Assembly (NCBI RefSeq): GCF_006494425.1 | Contig: NZ_VHIV01000002.1 | Location: 1-64,000 of the forward strand | From: Bacillus dicomae | GTDB taxonomy: Bacteria; Bacillota; Bacilli; Bacillales; Bacillaceae_G | Reading direction: 5' to 3' | Length of the DNA stretch: 64,000 nucleotides | Shown: positions 57,359 to 64,000 of the stretch, one piece after another | How positions within the stretch are numbered: position 1 is the stretch's first letter | Layout: each line of letters starts with the position of its first letter | Made by a program: the position numbers and the translations under genes | The notes under the pieces: model-generated | What the model saw: the letters and a program-made list of their open reading frames with translations, nothing else | Told to the model about the DNA's origin: nothing | The model's database searches: none

Positions 57359-57706
57359 ATGAAAAGATTTATTTTTGGAGCAATGATTGTTATTGTCGCA
57401 GGTGCGGCATATTTATTAAATGGGAGTAAGCTATTAGATCAGATGAACCCATTTCTTAATATAGAGAATCATTATGCAATTATTGATACGGATGGAAAAG
57501 AATTAGGCGGAAATAAAGGCCGTGAATATACGGTGAAAGCTTACGATATGGACGGGAAGGAAAAAGAAGTAACGATTGATGGAGTAGGTGAATTACAAAA
57601 AGGTTCGTACTGGCATGTGCTTACAAGAGGGAAGTTTTTACATGATAAAGTGCAAGTAACGATAGATAAAATTCCTGACGGTGCGAAGGCAAAGTTAGGA
57701 TTGTAA
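57359..57706 (+). CDS. YxeA-family (DUF1093) secreted/lipid-anchored small protein
   Basis: A 115-residue protein: N-terminal hydrophobic segment (RFIFGAMIVIVAGAAYLL) without a lipobox Cys, and the OB-like DUF1093 domain 'NHYAIIDTDGKELGGNKGREYTVKAYDMDGKEKEVTIDGVGELQKGSYWHVLTRG'. In B. subtilis yxeA belongs to the yxdLM-yxeA operon controlled by YxdJ. Here it is monocistronic but carries the same promoter architecture as the transporter gene at 59971. AAAGGCGG precedes the ATG. Function unknown. Confidence 0.85.
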   Translation: MKRFIFGAMIVIVAGAAYLLNGSKLLDQMNPFLNIENHYAIIDTDGKELGGNKGREYTVKAYDMDGKEKEVTIDGVGELQKGSYWHVLTRGKFLHDKVQVTIDKIPDGAKAKLGL

Positions 57707-57710
57707 ATAT

Positions 57711-57746
57711 AAACCCGATTCTTGATGAGAGAATCGGGTTTGTTAT
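57711..57746 (+). terminator. Terminator after the yxeA-like gene
   Basis: AAACCCGATTCT-TGATGAG-AGAATCGGGTTTG. Confidence 0.85.
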
Positions 57747-57781
57747 TTTATGGTAATATTTAGAGGGGAGGAGTGAGAGAT

Positions 57782-57961
57782 ATGCTACTCATTGTTAGCC
57801 TTATATTAATTGGGATTATGTGCAGTATGAGGGTAGTATCTTTACATATGATAGAACGACAAAAGATAGAAGATCGATATGTATATTGTCCAAAATGTGA
57901 TACGAAAATTAGAAAAGGGAATTCTGCTCCTTTTTGTTCGAAATGTAATGTAATCTTTTAA
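57782..57961 (+). CDS. Small membrane protein with zinc ribbon
   Basis: A 59-residue protein, MLLIVSLILIGIMCSMRVVSLH.. then YVYCPKCDTKIRKGNSAPFCSKCNVIF. One TM helix, then two CxxC knuckles (CPKC..CSKC) forming a zinc ribbon. I take ATG 57782, with GGGGAGGAG 10 nt upstream; the GTG three codons earlier is too close to it. No named family is evident to me. A terminator follows. Confidence 0.65.
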   Translation: MLLIVSLILIGIMCSMRVVSLHMIERQKIEDRYVYCPKCDTKIRKGNSAPFCSKCNVIF

Positions 57962-57969
57962 AGAAGGTC

Positions 57970-58013
57970 AAAAGGCAACAACGAACATATATCAGTTCGT
58001 TGTTGCCTTTTTT
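57970..58013 (+). terminator. Terminator
   Basis: AAAAGGCAACAACGAAC/GTTCGTTGTTGCCTTTTTT, a 17-bp stem after the zinc-ribbon gene. Confidence 0.9.
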
Positions 58014-58350
58014 AATGAAGAATAGTAAAAACTTTCTATGTTTCACTGATAATTTCTACAGTTATCTCCGCAAGAATAGTGGATTTTTTAAATAAAATCA
58101 TTTTATTTTGGAGCTACAGACATTGAAACATAAAATTGTTACTTATTAGTATCTATAACACTTTAAAGTGCGTACTTTTTATTGTGTTGTAGATGAGACA
58201 TAATTACATACGTGAGAGGGAAATGAGTAGTGTAGAACTCAAAAGCATCTATGTTATTTTCCATAACTATCGTGCTTTGATCGCTCATCTCTTTTCACAT
58301 TATTTACATCAATTAATCATTTTTATATAAATTTTAGGAGGAGATTTTAA
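58014..58350. other. Long AT-rich leader of the reductase gene
   Basis: I see no gene. There is a perfect 12-bp palindrome, CACTTTAAAGTG (58159-58170), in a TATAACACTTTAAAGTGCGTAC context; it could be an operator. No confident sigma-A promoter is visible. Confidence 0.4.
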
Positions 58351-59361
58351 ATGAAAGATCTATTAAAAGGTACACTTGGTTTTGGTACGGCACCACTAGG
58401 TAATATGTACCGCAATATTCCGGAAGAAGAAGCAATCGCAACAGTGGATGCTGCTTGGGATAATGGTGTTCGTTACTTTGATACAGCTCCACTTTATGGA
58501 TCTGGTTTAGCAGAGCTTCGTCTTGGTGAAGCATTATCGAAAAGAAATCGTGATGAGTACTTCTTAAGTACAAAAGTAGGTCGAATTATTTCAGATGAAT
58601 TGGAAGATCCATCTACACGTGATTTAGGTGAAAAAGGCGGACTTTTCGAATTTGGTCGTAAAAATAAAATCATCAACGACTACAGTGCAGATGCAACTCT
58701 TCGTTCTATTGAAGATAGTTTAAAACGCTTAAAAACAGATCGTCTAGATTTTGTTTACATTCATGACGTAGCACAAGATTTTTATGGAGATGAGTGGATT
58801 TCACAATTTGAAATTGCTCGAACAGGAGCATTCCGTGCACTTACTCAATTGCGTGATGAAGGGGTAATCAAGGGCTGGGGCCTTGGAGTAAATAAAGTAG
58901 AATCAATTGAACTTATGCTGGACTTAGAAGAAGCAAAACCAAATGTTTCTTTACTAGCTGGTCGCTATTCATTATTAGATCATGAGCGTGCACTAGAACG
59001 TGTAATGCCTGCGGCTGTAAAAAACAATATGGACATTGTTGTTGGTGGACCATATAGCTCAGGTGTTCTTGCTGGAGGTACTCACTTCGAATACCAAAAA
59101 GCGTCACCAGAAATCATTGCAAAAGTTAATAAAATGAAAAACCTTGCAGATCGTCATGGAATTAGCATTAAAGCTGCTGCTTTACAATTTGCATTGGCTA
59201 ATCCAGCAGTTGCAGCTGTTATTCCTGGTGCAAGTAAACCGGAACGAATTGCAGAAGACCAAGCTGCATTGAAAACAGTAATTCCGGCAACATTCTGGGA
59301 AGAAATGCGTGAACAAAAGCTAGTTGCAGCTAACGCACCACTACCAATTAACGTTAAATAA
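58351..59361 (+). CDS. Aldo/keto reductase
   Basis: A 336-residue AKR with a TIM barrel: 'LGFGTAPLGNMYRNIPEEEAIATVDAAWDNGVRYFDTAPLYGSGLAELRLGEAL' (catalytic Asp and Tyr), Lys in 'FLSTKVGR' and His in 'LDFVYIHDV'. The NADP-binding C-terminus has 'AVIPGASKPERIAEDQ'. It resembles the D-threo-aldose 1-dehydrogenase/pyridoxal dehydrogenase type. AGGAGGAG precedes the ATG. The SRPBCC gene follows 17 bp later, so they form an operon. The substrate is unknown. Confidence 0.9.
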   Translation: MKDLLKGTLGFGTAPLGNMYRNIPEEEAIATVDAAWDNGVRYFDTAPLYGSGLAELRLGEALSKRNRDEYFLSTKVGRIISDELEDPSTRDLGEKGGLFEFGRKNKIINDYSADATLRSIEDSLKRLKTDRLDFVYIHDVAQDFYGDEWISQFEIARTGAFRALTQLRDEGVIKGWGLGVNKVESIELMLDLEEAKPNVSLLAGRYSLLDHERALERVMPAAVKNNMDIVVGGPYSSGVLAGGTHFEYQKASPEIIAKVNKMKNLADRHGISIKAAALQFALANPAVAAVIPGASKPERIAEDQAALKTVIPATFWEEMREQKLVAANAPLPINVK

Positions 59362-59378
59362 AAAGGAGAGTAATGAAA

Positions 59379-59795
59379 ATGGCAAATACTATTACATCTA
59401 TTGAAATTCCAGCTTCACCTAAGCAAGTATGGCAATTAATTGGAGGTTTTGATGCACTTCCAGATTGGTTACCGTATATCCCTAGTAGTAAAGTAACGGA
59501 AGGCGGACGTGTACGTCATTTAGCTAATCCTGATGGCGATGCGATTGTAGAACGTTTAGAAGCATTTAATGAGAAAGAACGTTACTACACATATTCAATT
59601 ATGCAAGCACCATTCCCTGTAACGAATTATTTATCTACAATCCGTGTTAAAGAAGGTAAAGATGCTAACACATCATTAGTTGAATGGTCTGGTAGCTTCA
59701 CTCCTGTAGAGGTTACTGATGAAGAGGCAATTAATCTATTCCACGGAATTTATAAAGATGGTTTAGAGGCGTTACAACAAGCATATTTAGCTTAA
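59379..59795 (+). CDS. SRPBCC-family protein
   Basis: About 138 residues with the START/polyketide cyclase-like fold: 'TSIEIPASPKQVWQLIGGFDALPDWLPYIPSSKVTEGGRVRHLANPDGDAIVERLEAFNEKERYYTYSIMQAPFPVTNYLSTIRV'. Such proteins bind small hydrophobic ligands. ATG 59379 (MANTIT) has the better ribosome-site spacing (AAGGAG); ATG 59373 is two codons upstream. It is co-transcribed with the reductase. Confidence 0.85.
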   Translation: MANTITSIEIPASPKQVWQLIGGFDALPDWLPYIPSSKVTEGGRVRHLANPDGDAIVERLEAFNEKERYYTYSIMQAPFPVTNYLSTIRVKEGKDANTSLVEWSGSFTPVEVTDEEAINLFHGIYKDGLEALQQAYLA

Positions 59796-59815
59796 TCCAT
59801 TTATTAAACATAAGA

Positions 59816-59848
59816 AAGTCTGCAGTGTAACAACTGCAGGCTTTTTTG
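59816..59848 (+). terminator. Terminator after the SRPBCC gene
   Basis: AGTCTGCAGT-GTAACA-ACTGCAGGCTTTTTTG, directly before TTAAGAAA-box promoter 3. Confidence 0.85.
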
Positions 59849-59862
59849 ATTATGGAATTTTT

Positions 59863-59917
59863 TTAAGAAAATATTAAGAAACCCCATCACTATTTGTTAA
59901 GAAAATGTATCTATACT
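59863..59917 (+). promoter_or_regulatory. TTAAGAAA-box promoter 3 (third BceAB-type transporter)
   Basis: TTAAGAAA at 59863, 59874 and 59897 (11 and 23 bp), then 7 bp to TATACT at 59912-59917. Identical geometry to promoters 1 and 2. Confidence 0.8.
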
Positions 59918-59970
59918 GAATTCTGTTGCTTAAAGAGAACATCACGAATTATAACAGGAGGTACAAATAG

Positions 59971-60741
59971 ATGAAAACAATGTTAGAAGCGAAAGGGATT
60001 TCGAAAATATATAATACGGGCGGGAATACGTTTGAGGCGTTAAAAGATATTCATCTGCAGGTGAAAGAAGGAGAGTTTGTCGGGATTATGGGACCATCTG
60101 GCTCTGGTAAGACGACACTTTTGAATGTTCTTTCTACTATTGATACAGCTTCAAAAGGCGAGATTTTAATTGATGGAAAAGATATTGTGAAGATGAATGA
60201 TGATGAATTGGCGTTATTCCGACGTAATCATTTAGGATTTATTTTTCAAGATTATAACTTATTAGATACGTTAACAGTACGAGAAAATATCGCTTTGCCG
60301 CTTGCTTTATCAAAGGTGAAGGCGAAAGAAGTAGAATCTCGCGTCGAGACGATTGCGAAGAAGTTTGGAATAGAGCATATTTTAAATCAATATCCGTATG
60401 AAGCGTCGGGTGGACAAAAACAACGTTGCGCAGCATCAAGAGCGATTGTAACAAATCCAAGTATGATTTTTGGAGATGAGCCAACTGGTGCGCTTGATTC
60501 AAAGTCAGCGACAGACTTACTAGAAAGTATGAAGACATTGAATGAAAAAGATCTTGTAACGATTTTAATGGTAACGCACGATGCGTTTGCCGCAAGTTAT
60601 TGTAAACGCGTTGTATTTATTAAAGATGGAAAGTTGTATAAAGAGTTACACCGTAAAGAGATGACACGTAAACAGTTCTTCCAACAAATTATTGATATGA
60701 TGTCTTCCATATCTGGAGGTGCGAAAAATGAGCTTATCTAG
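59971..60741 (+). CDS. BceA/YxdL-type ABC transporter ATPase (third system)
   Basis: A 256-residue ATPase, closely similar along its length to the one at 53126: GPSGSGKT (Lys47), 'GFIFQDYNLLDTLTVRENI', 'ASGGQKQRCAASRAI' (note A instead of V at the signature), 'MIFGDEPTGALDS' and 'MVTHDAFAASYCKRVVFIKDGKLYKELHR'. AGGAGGT precedes the ATG. It overlaps the permease by 14 bp from ATG 60728. It appears to be a duplicate of the second system under different control. Confidence 0.93.
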   Translation: MKTMLEAKGISKIYNTGGNTFEALKDIHLQVKEGEFVGIMGPSGSGKTTLLNVLSTIDTASKGEILIDGKDIVKMNDDELALFRRNHLGFIFQDYNLLDTLTVRENIALPLALSKVKAKEVESRVETIAKKFGIEHILNQYPYEASGGQKQRCAASRAIVTNPSMIFGDEPTGALDSKSATDLLESMKTLNEKDLVTILMVTHDAFAASYCKRVVFIKDGKLYKELHRKEMTRKQFFQQIIDMMSSISGGAKNELI

Positions 60742-62644
60742 CATTGCCCTTCGTAATATAAAACGAAATTTCAAAGATTATTTTATATACTTTGCTTCTA
60801 TGATTTTTAGCATCGTCATTTATTTTACGTTTAAGGCGTTGCAATACAATTCACAAATAAGTGAAGCTGGAGATAACATCGGACGAGGGTTCCAGCTTGC
60901 GAGTGTCATGCTCATTATTTTCGTTGCAATATTTATTATATATTCGAATGGTTTCTTTACACGAAAGCGTAAGAAAGAAATAGGTCTTTATTCTTTACTT
61001 GGTATTCGAAAAAAAGAAATAGGTAAAATGCTTTTTTATGAAAATATGTTAATGGGTTTATTATCGTTAGTAATCGGGATTATCATTGGTAGTTTACTTT
61101 CAAAAGGGTTTCTAAAGTTACTTGTAAATATGATGGAGTTAGGTGTAAATGTTCATTTTGAAGTACCGGTTGGAGCGGTTATAGATACAACAGTTATTTT
61201 TTGTTTCATTATTTTATATACATCATTTAAAGGATACCGCGTTATTTATCAATTTAAGTTAATCGAGCTATTCCGTGCAGATAACGAAGGCGAAGTAATG
61301 CCAAAAGGTTCAAAAATAATGGCTATCATTTCTTTATTATTAATTGGCTCGGGTTATTTCTTGTCAGTAACGGCTATTAAAAATGCAAGCAGCGATAAAT
61401 TTATGCCACTTGCACTTTACATTTTATTAGCCACGGTACTTGGAACGTATTTATTATTTATGTTCTTTACTGTTTTTGCATTAAAAAGAGCGCGAAATAA
61501 AAAATCTTCATTTTATAACGGGATGAAAATGGTGACGACATCTCAGTTACTATACCGTATTAAAGGAAATGCAAAATCGTTAGCAACAATTGCAGTATTA
61601 AGCGCAGTAACGTTAACAGCAGTTGGAACGTCTGTTACGATGTATTACAACACATATATGCAAGCAAAAAAATATAAGCCAGTTAGTTATTCATATGAAA
61701 AGAAAGATATAGAATTTGATCGTAAAGTGAGTGGGATTTTAAAAGAAGGAAAGAATGAAGTCATTCATCAATATGAGTTAGAGACGGTAAAAGTGATAGG
61801 TGAATATGGTGATGATATTTCAAATAAAGATGCTTTACATTCAAGAACAACTGAAATTATCGCACAATCATCATTTAATAAAATTGCAAAGTATTTAAAT
61901 GAAGAAACTGTTTCTTTAAAAAAGAACGAATTGTATGCTTTTGATGGCATGTACAGCGAAGGTAATAGGGATAGTGGCGTATATAAAAATCGAAAAGCTA
62001 TATTCCCAATTGGAGAAGTAGCACCGGTACAAGTAATAGATGTACAAGCAAAAAACATTACAAACTTATATGAACTTTTAGTTGTCGTTCCGGATGAAGT
62101 GTATGAGCAAGCGAAGAAGACAATTGGAGCTCATACTGTGAAAAATATTAATGTGAAAGATGAAAGAAATAGTAAATTGTTAACGGAGAATTTAAAGAAA
62201 GTAATACCGGAAGAAGATGCAGAAGGAAGAGAACAATTCAGTGATTTCTATACTATTTTCCGTGATGGTATTGAAGTATCAGGTTTAATGATGTTTAGTG
62301 GTATGTTCTTAGGACTTGTATTTTTACTTGCAACAGGTTCGATCATTTACTTTAAACAATTAACAGAGGCACATGCAGATCGTGAACGTTACATCGTTCT
62401 TCGAAAGCTTGGAGTAACGAAAAAAGAAATGAAAAAAGCAATCGCAAAACAAATGAGATTTATCTTCTTCATTCCTTTAGTAGTTGGTATATTACACACT
62501 TTATTTGCATTAGCAGGATTATCGACAGTACTTCCGTATGAAATTGCAGTTCCGTTATTAATTAGCGTCGGCGTGTATAGCGTTATTTATATTGGTTATT
62601 ATTTGTTGACGGTTCGTGCTTATTTTGGGATTGTTAGTAAATGA
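60728..62644 (+). CDS. BceB/YxdM-type ABC transporter permease (third system)
   Basis: A 638-residue permease from ATG 60728 (MSLSSIALRNIKRN) with GGAGGTG 6 nt upstream; the GTG three codons before lies inside that ribosome site. Ten TM helices, extracytoplasmic domain ~310-510 ('YELETVKVIGEYGDDISNKDALHSRTTEIIAQSSF'). Membrane parts match the 53883 permease almost residue for residue, while the external domain has diverged, so the two probably differ in peptide specificity. Confidence 0.92.
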   Translation: MSLSSIALRNIKRNFKDYFIYFASMIFSIVIYFTFKALQYNSQISEAGDNIGRGFQLASVMLIIFVAIFIIYSNGFFTRKRKKEIGLYSLLGIRKKEIGKMLFYENMLMGLLSLVIGIIIGSLLSKGFLKLLVNMMELGVNVHFEVPVGAVIDTTVIFCFIILYTSFKGYRVIYQFKLIELFRADNEGEVMPKGSKIMAIISLLLIGSGYFLSVTAIKNASSDKFMPLALYILLATVLGTYLLFMFFTVFALKRARNKKSSFYNGMKMVTTSQLLYRIKGNAKSLATIAVLSAVTLTAVGTSVTMYYNTYMQAKKYKPVSYSYEKKDIEFDRKVSGILKEGKNEVIHQYELETVKVIGEYGDDISNKDALHSRTTEIIAQSSFNKIAKYLNEETVSLKKNELYAFDGMYSEGNRDSGVYKNRKAIFPIGEVAPVQVIDVQAKNITNLYELLVVVPDEVYEQAKKTIGAHTVKNINVKDERNSKLLTENLKKVIPEEDAEGREQFSDFYTIFRDGIEVSGLMMFSGMFLGLVFLLATGSIIYFKQLTEAHADRERYIVLRKLGVTKKEMKKAIAKQMRFIFFIPLVVGILHTLFALAGLSTVLPYEIAVPLLISVGVYSVIYIGYYLLTVRAYFGIVSK

Positions 62645-62724
62645 AAATAGTGATAAGGTCTTTCGTTTTTTATTAGTTAAAATCAGGTGTGCATAACTAG
62701 GGTTTGATAAGGGGAAGTTGAAAC

Positions 62725-62756
62725 AGAAAAGAGATGGCAAAACCATCTCTTTTTTG
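62725..62756 (+). terminator. Terminator after the third transporter
   Basis: AAAAGAGATGG-CAAAA-CCATCTCTTTTTT. Confidence 0.9.
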
Positions 62757-62873
62757 TTTCAATGTTCTACGCTATTATCTATTTTCTTTCGATTCACATA
62801 TAGGAAATACATCTTGTAGATAAGGAGAAAGATAATCCTTTATTTTAATAATTAAAGTGGAGAAAAGCAGGAA

Positions 62874-63053
62874 TTAGAGCTTTTGTAATAAACGCTCGCT
62901 ACTATTCATATCATTTTTGCATAATGGACATTTTGGTTTTTCTTCTAACGAAAAATTTTTACGCATCCATCCAAGGCAGTCTTCTGCCGTGCATTCCCAT
63001 ACAGCTATCGCTTCGGGATCTTCTATAGGCTTATCATTTTTTCTCCAATACAT
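62874..63053 (-). CDS. YdjO-like cold-inducible small zinc-ribbon protein
   Basis: A 59-residue frame, MYWRKNDKPIEDPEAIAVWECTAEDCLGWMRKNF..KPKCPLCKNDMNSSERLLQKL. Four cysteines (21, 26, 42, 45) can bind zinc; the WxCTxxDCxGWMRxNF...CPLC pattern is that of YdjO proteins, described as cold-inducible. AGAGGAGCG lies 6-7 nt before the ATG. It is below common ORF-length cut-offs and could be missed. Confidence 0.8.
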   Translation of the reverse strand: MYWRKNDKPIEDPEAIAVWECTAEDCLGWMRKNFSLEEKPKCPLCKNDMNSSERLLQKL

Positions 63054-63090
63054 GTGATCGCTCCTCTAAAGTGAAAAGTTTTTTTGAAAA

Positions 63091-63131
63091 AATAAAAAGG
63101 TTGTTAACGTTTTTTGTTAACAACCTTTTAC
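63091..63131 (-). terminator. Terminator of the lipid kinase gene
   Basis: On the minus strand AAAGGTTGTTAAC-AAAAAAC-GTTAACAACCTTTTTATT. Confidence 0.85.
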
Positions 63132-63201
63132 TTATTAATTATACTGTATTTTTCAAAAAAATGCGAAGTTTAGTAATTATTAAAGTATAATGAAGTGTTG
63201 A

Positions 63202-64000
63202 TTAAACAACCGCAGGATTATAAATCATCGTAAAGTGCCCTTGCAACAATTCAATTTGACAAGGTGTGTGAAGGGAACTTTCTCCATCTGTATCTACTTC
63301 TTTTTCTTCCTCTGTCTCGATATGAATGGATTTCGCTTTTACGTGGAAGATGTCATTTTCATTTGAGTCTTCAAATAGTTTCTTTCCGATGTAATCTTTA
63401 AATGCTTGAATACCTGTTGATTTGACTACGAAAATATCAAGTGTTCCGTCATCACATTTTACGTTCGGAATAAAGGAAGGAATACCACCAAGATATTCAC
63501 CGTTTCCAACCATGACAAGAACAGCTTCGTCTTCATATACTTGTCCGTCGTACGTAATTTTTACCGGGAATGTTTCAGCATTTTTTACAGTTCGGATTGT
63601 GCTTAAGTAGTAACCGATTTTACCAAGCTTTGCTTTTTCTTCTGCATCGATATTGTTTGATACCTCAGATACGAGGCCAATTCCCCAGAAGTTTAAGAAA
63701 TGTTGTCCATTTGCTTTTGCAACGTCAACTGGTTTTACGTGTTCCTTAGTGATAAGTTTTGCTGCTTCTGCAATGTTTTGCGGAACACCGAGTGTGCGAG
63801 AGAAGTCGTTGCAAGTTCCCCCTGGAATGATTGCAAGTGTAGGTCTAGTTTCGAGAGGTGCTAAGCCATTTGTGCATTCAAATACTGTTCCATCACCACC
63901 AAAGACGATAATTAAATCTACTTTACTAGCAAACTCTTGGCAATATTTTGTTGCATCACCTTGCTTTTTCGTATGAAGGATATGTAAGTCAGGAAAAGCT
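63202..64000 (-). CDS. Diacylglycerol kinase family lipid kinase (5' end beyond window)
   Basis: A partial gene: the 265 C-terminal residues are in the window. It belongs to the DagK/YegS family: 'DLIIVFGGDGTVFECTNGL' (GGDGT nucleotide motif), 'LAIIPGGTCNDFSRTLG' (GGTxNDF), 'DVAKANGQHFLNFWGIGLVSEVSNN' and the C-terminal 'MVGNGEYLGGIPSFIPNVKCDDGTLDIFVVKST' and 'EVDTDGES'. In Firmicutes DgkB-type members recycle diacylglycerol from lipoteichoic acid synthesis. This one could be a paralogue. Reading stays open to 64000, where the start is missing. Confidence 0.92.
   Translation of the reverse strand, partial: AFPDLHILHTKKQGDATKYCQEFASKVDLIIVFGGDGTVFECTNGLAPLETRPTLAIIPGGTCNDFSRTLGVPQNIAEAAKLITKEHVKPVDVAKANGQHFLNFWGIGLVSEVSNNIDAEEKAKLGKIGYYLSTIRTVKNAETFPVKITYDGQVYEDEAVLVMVGNGEYLGGIPSFIPNVKCDDGTLDIFVVKSTGIQAFKDYIGKKLFEDSNENDIFHVKAKSIHIETEEEKEVDTDGESSLHTPCQIELLQGHFTMIYNPAVV

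Overview
The window is chromosomal DNA of a Bacillus cereus group member (B. cereus, B. thuringiensis, B. anthracis or a close relative). The evidence is the low G+C content, Bacillus-type promoters and Shine-Dalgarno sites, a TasA/camelysin paralogue, YjcZ and YteA sporulation-type proteins, the men and glg clusters, and several copies of a ~157-bp element with TTTAT ends that matches the bcr1 repeat known only from this group. I see no rRNA, phage, plasmid, transposase or CRISPR signature. The window is mostly core chromosome carrying small non-coding mobile repeats.

Layout. 10-688: the end of a tRNA array (Phe, Thr, Lys, Gly, Ile, Asn, Ser, Glu) and its terminator. 1.1-3.1 kb: a GyrI-like effector-binding protein, then L-lactate dehydrogenase behind two TGTGA-N6-TCACA boxes. 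3.2-8.3 kb (minus): a giant subtilisin-like protease with a dockerin-like tail and a camelysin/TasA paralogue, separated by bcr1. 8.7-16.8 kb: glycogen operon glgB-C-D-A-P. 17-21.8 kb (mostly minus): a small membrane peptide, a lipase, a double-AhpD protein with an Rrf2 regulator, an AIM24-like protein, a cold-shock protein (plus strand) and YteA. 21.9-30.7 kb: menaquinone synthesis, menA divergent from menF-D-H-B and menE-C. 31.0-33.8 kb: VanR/VanS-like two-component system plus VanY-like carboxypeptidase. 34.1-40.2 kb: an operon for an amino-sugar acid (amidohydrolase, DgaE, DgaF, PfkB kinase, GntR regulator, GntP permease). 40.4-42.2 kb: a membrane protein, a TetR regulator and YjcZ. 42.3-50.8 kb (minus): a Bce-type antimicrobial-peptide detoxification locus with three permeases, one ATPase, and its sensor kinase and regulator. 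51.0-51.9 kb: SdpR/SdpI pair. 51.9-62.6 kb: an AraC/GyrI regulator divergent from a second BceAB-type transporter, then a methyltransferase-DedA pair, a YxeA-like protein, a reductase/SRPBCC pair and a third BceAB-type transporter. 62.9-64.0 kb: a YdjO-like peptide and a truncated lipid kinase.

How it fits together. The right third is an envelope-stress and peptide-resistance neighbourhood: five BceB-type permeases, three ATPases, a DedA protein (a family with lipid-carrier flippases), YxeA and SdpI. Two new-looking cis-regulatory systems stand out there. Three promoters share one exact architecture (TTAAGAAA boxes spaced 11 and 23 bp, then 7 bp to TATACT), which ties the methyltransferase-DedA operon, the yxeA-like gene and the third transporter into one regulon. 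A 27-bp operator (CTTACA-N15-TGTAAG) is present twice between the AraC/GyrI regulator and the transporter it diverges from. The 34-40 kb operon reads as a complete non-PTS route from an N-acylated glucosaminate to pyruvate and glyceraldehyde 3-phosphate.

Repeats shape gene ends. bcr1 copies supply the last codons and stop of two genes, overlap the stop of a third, and form the probable 5' leader of the VanR-like operon. A second repeat family with a 41-bp period occurs at five sites. All functional statements come from reading the sequence; no searches were run.
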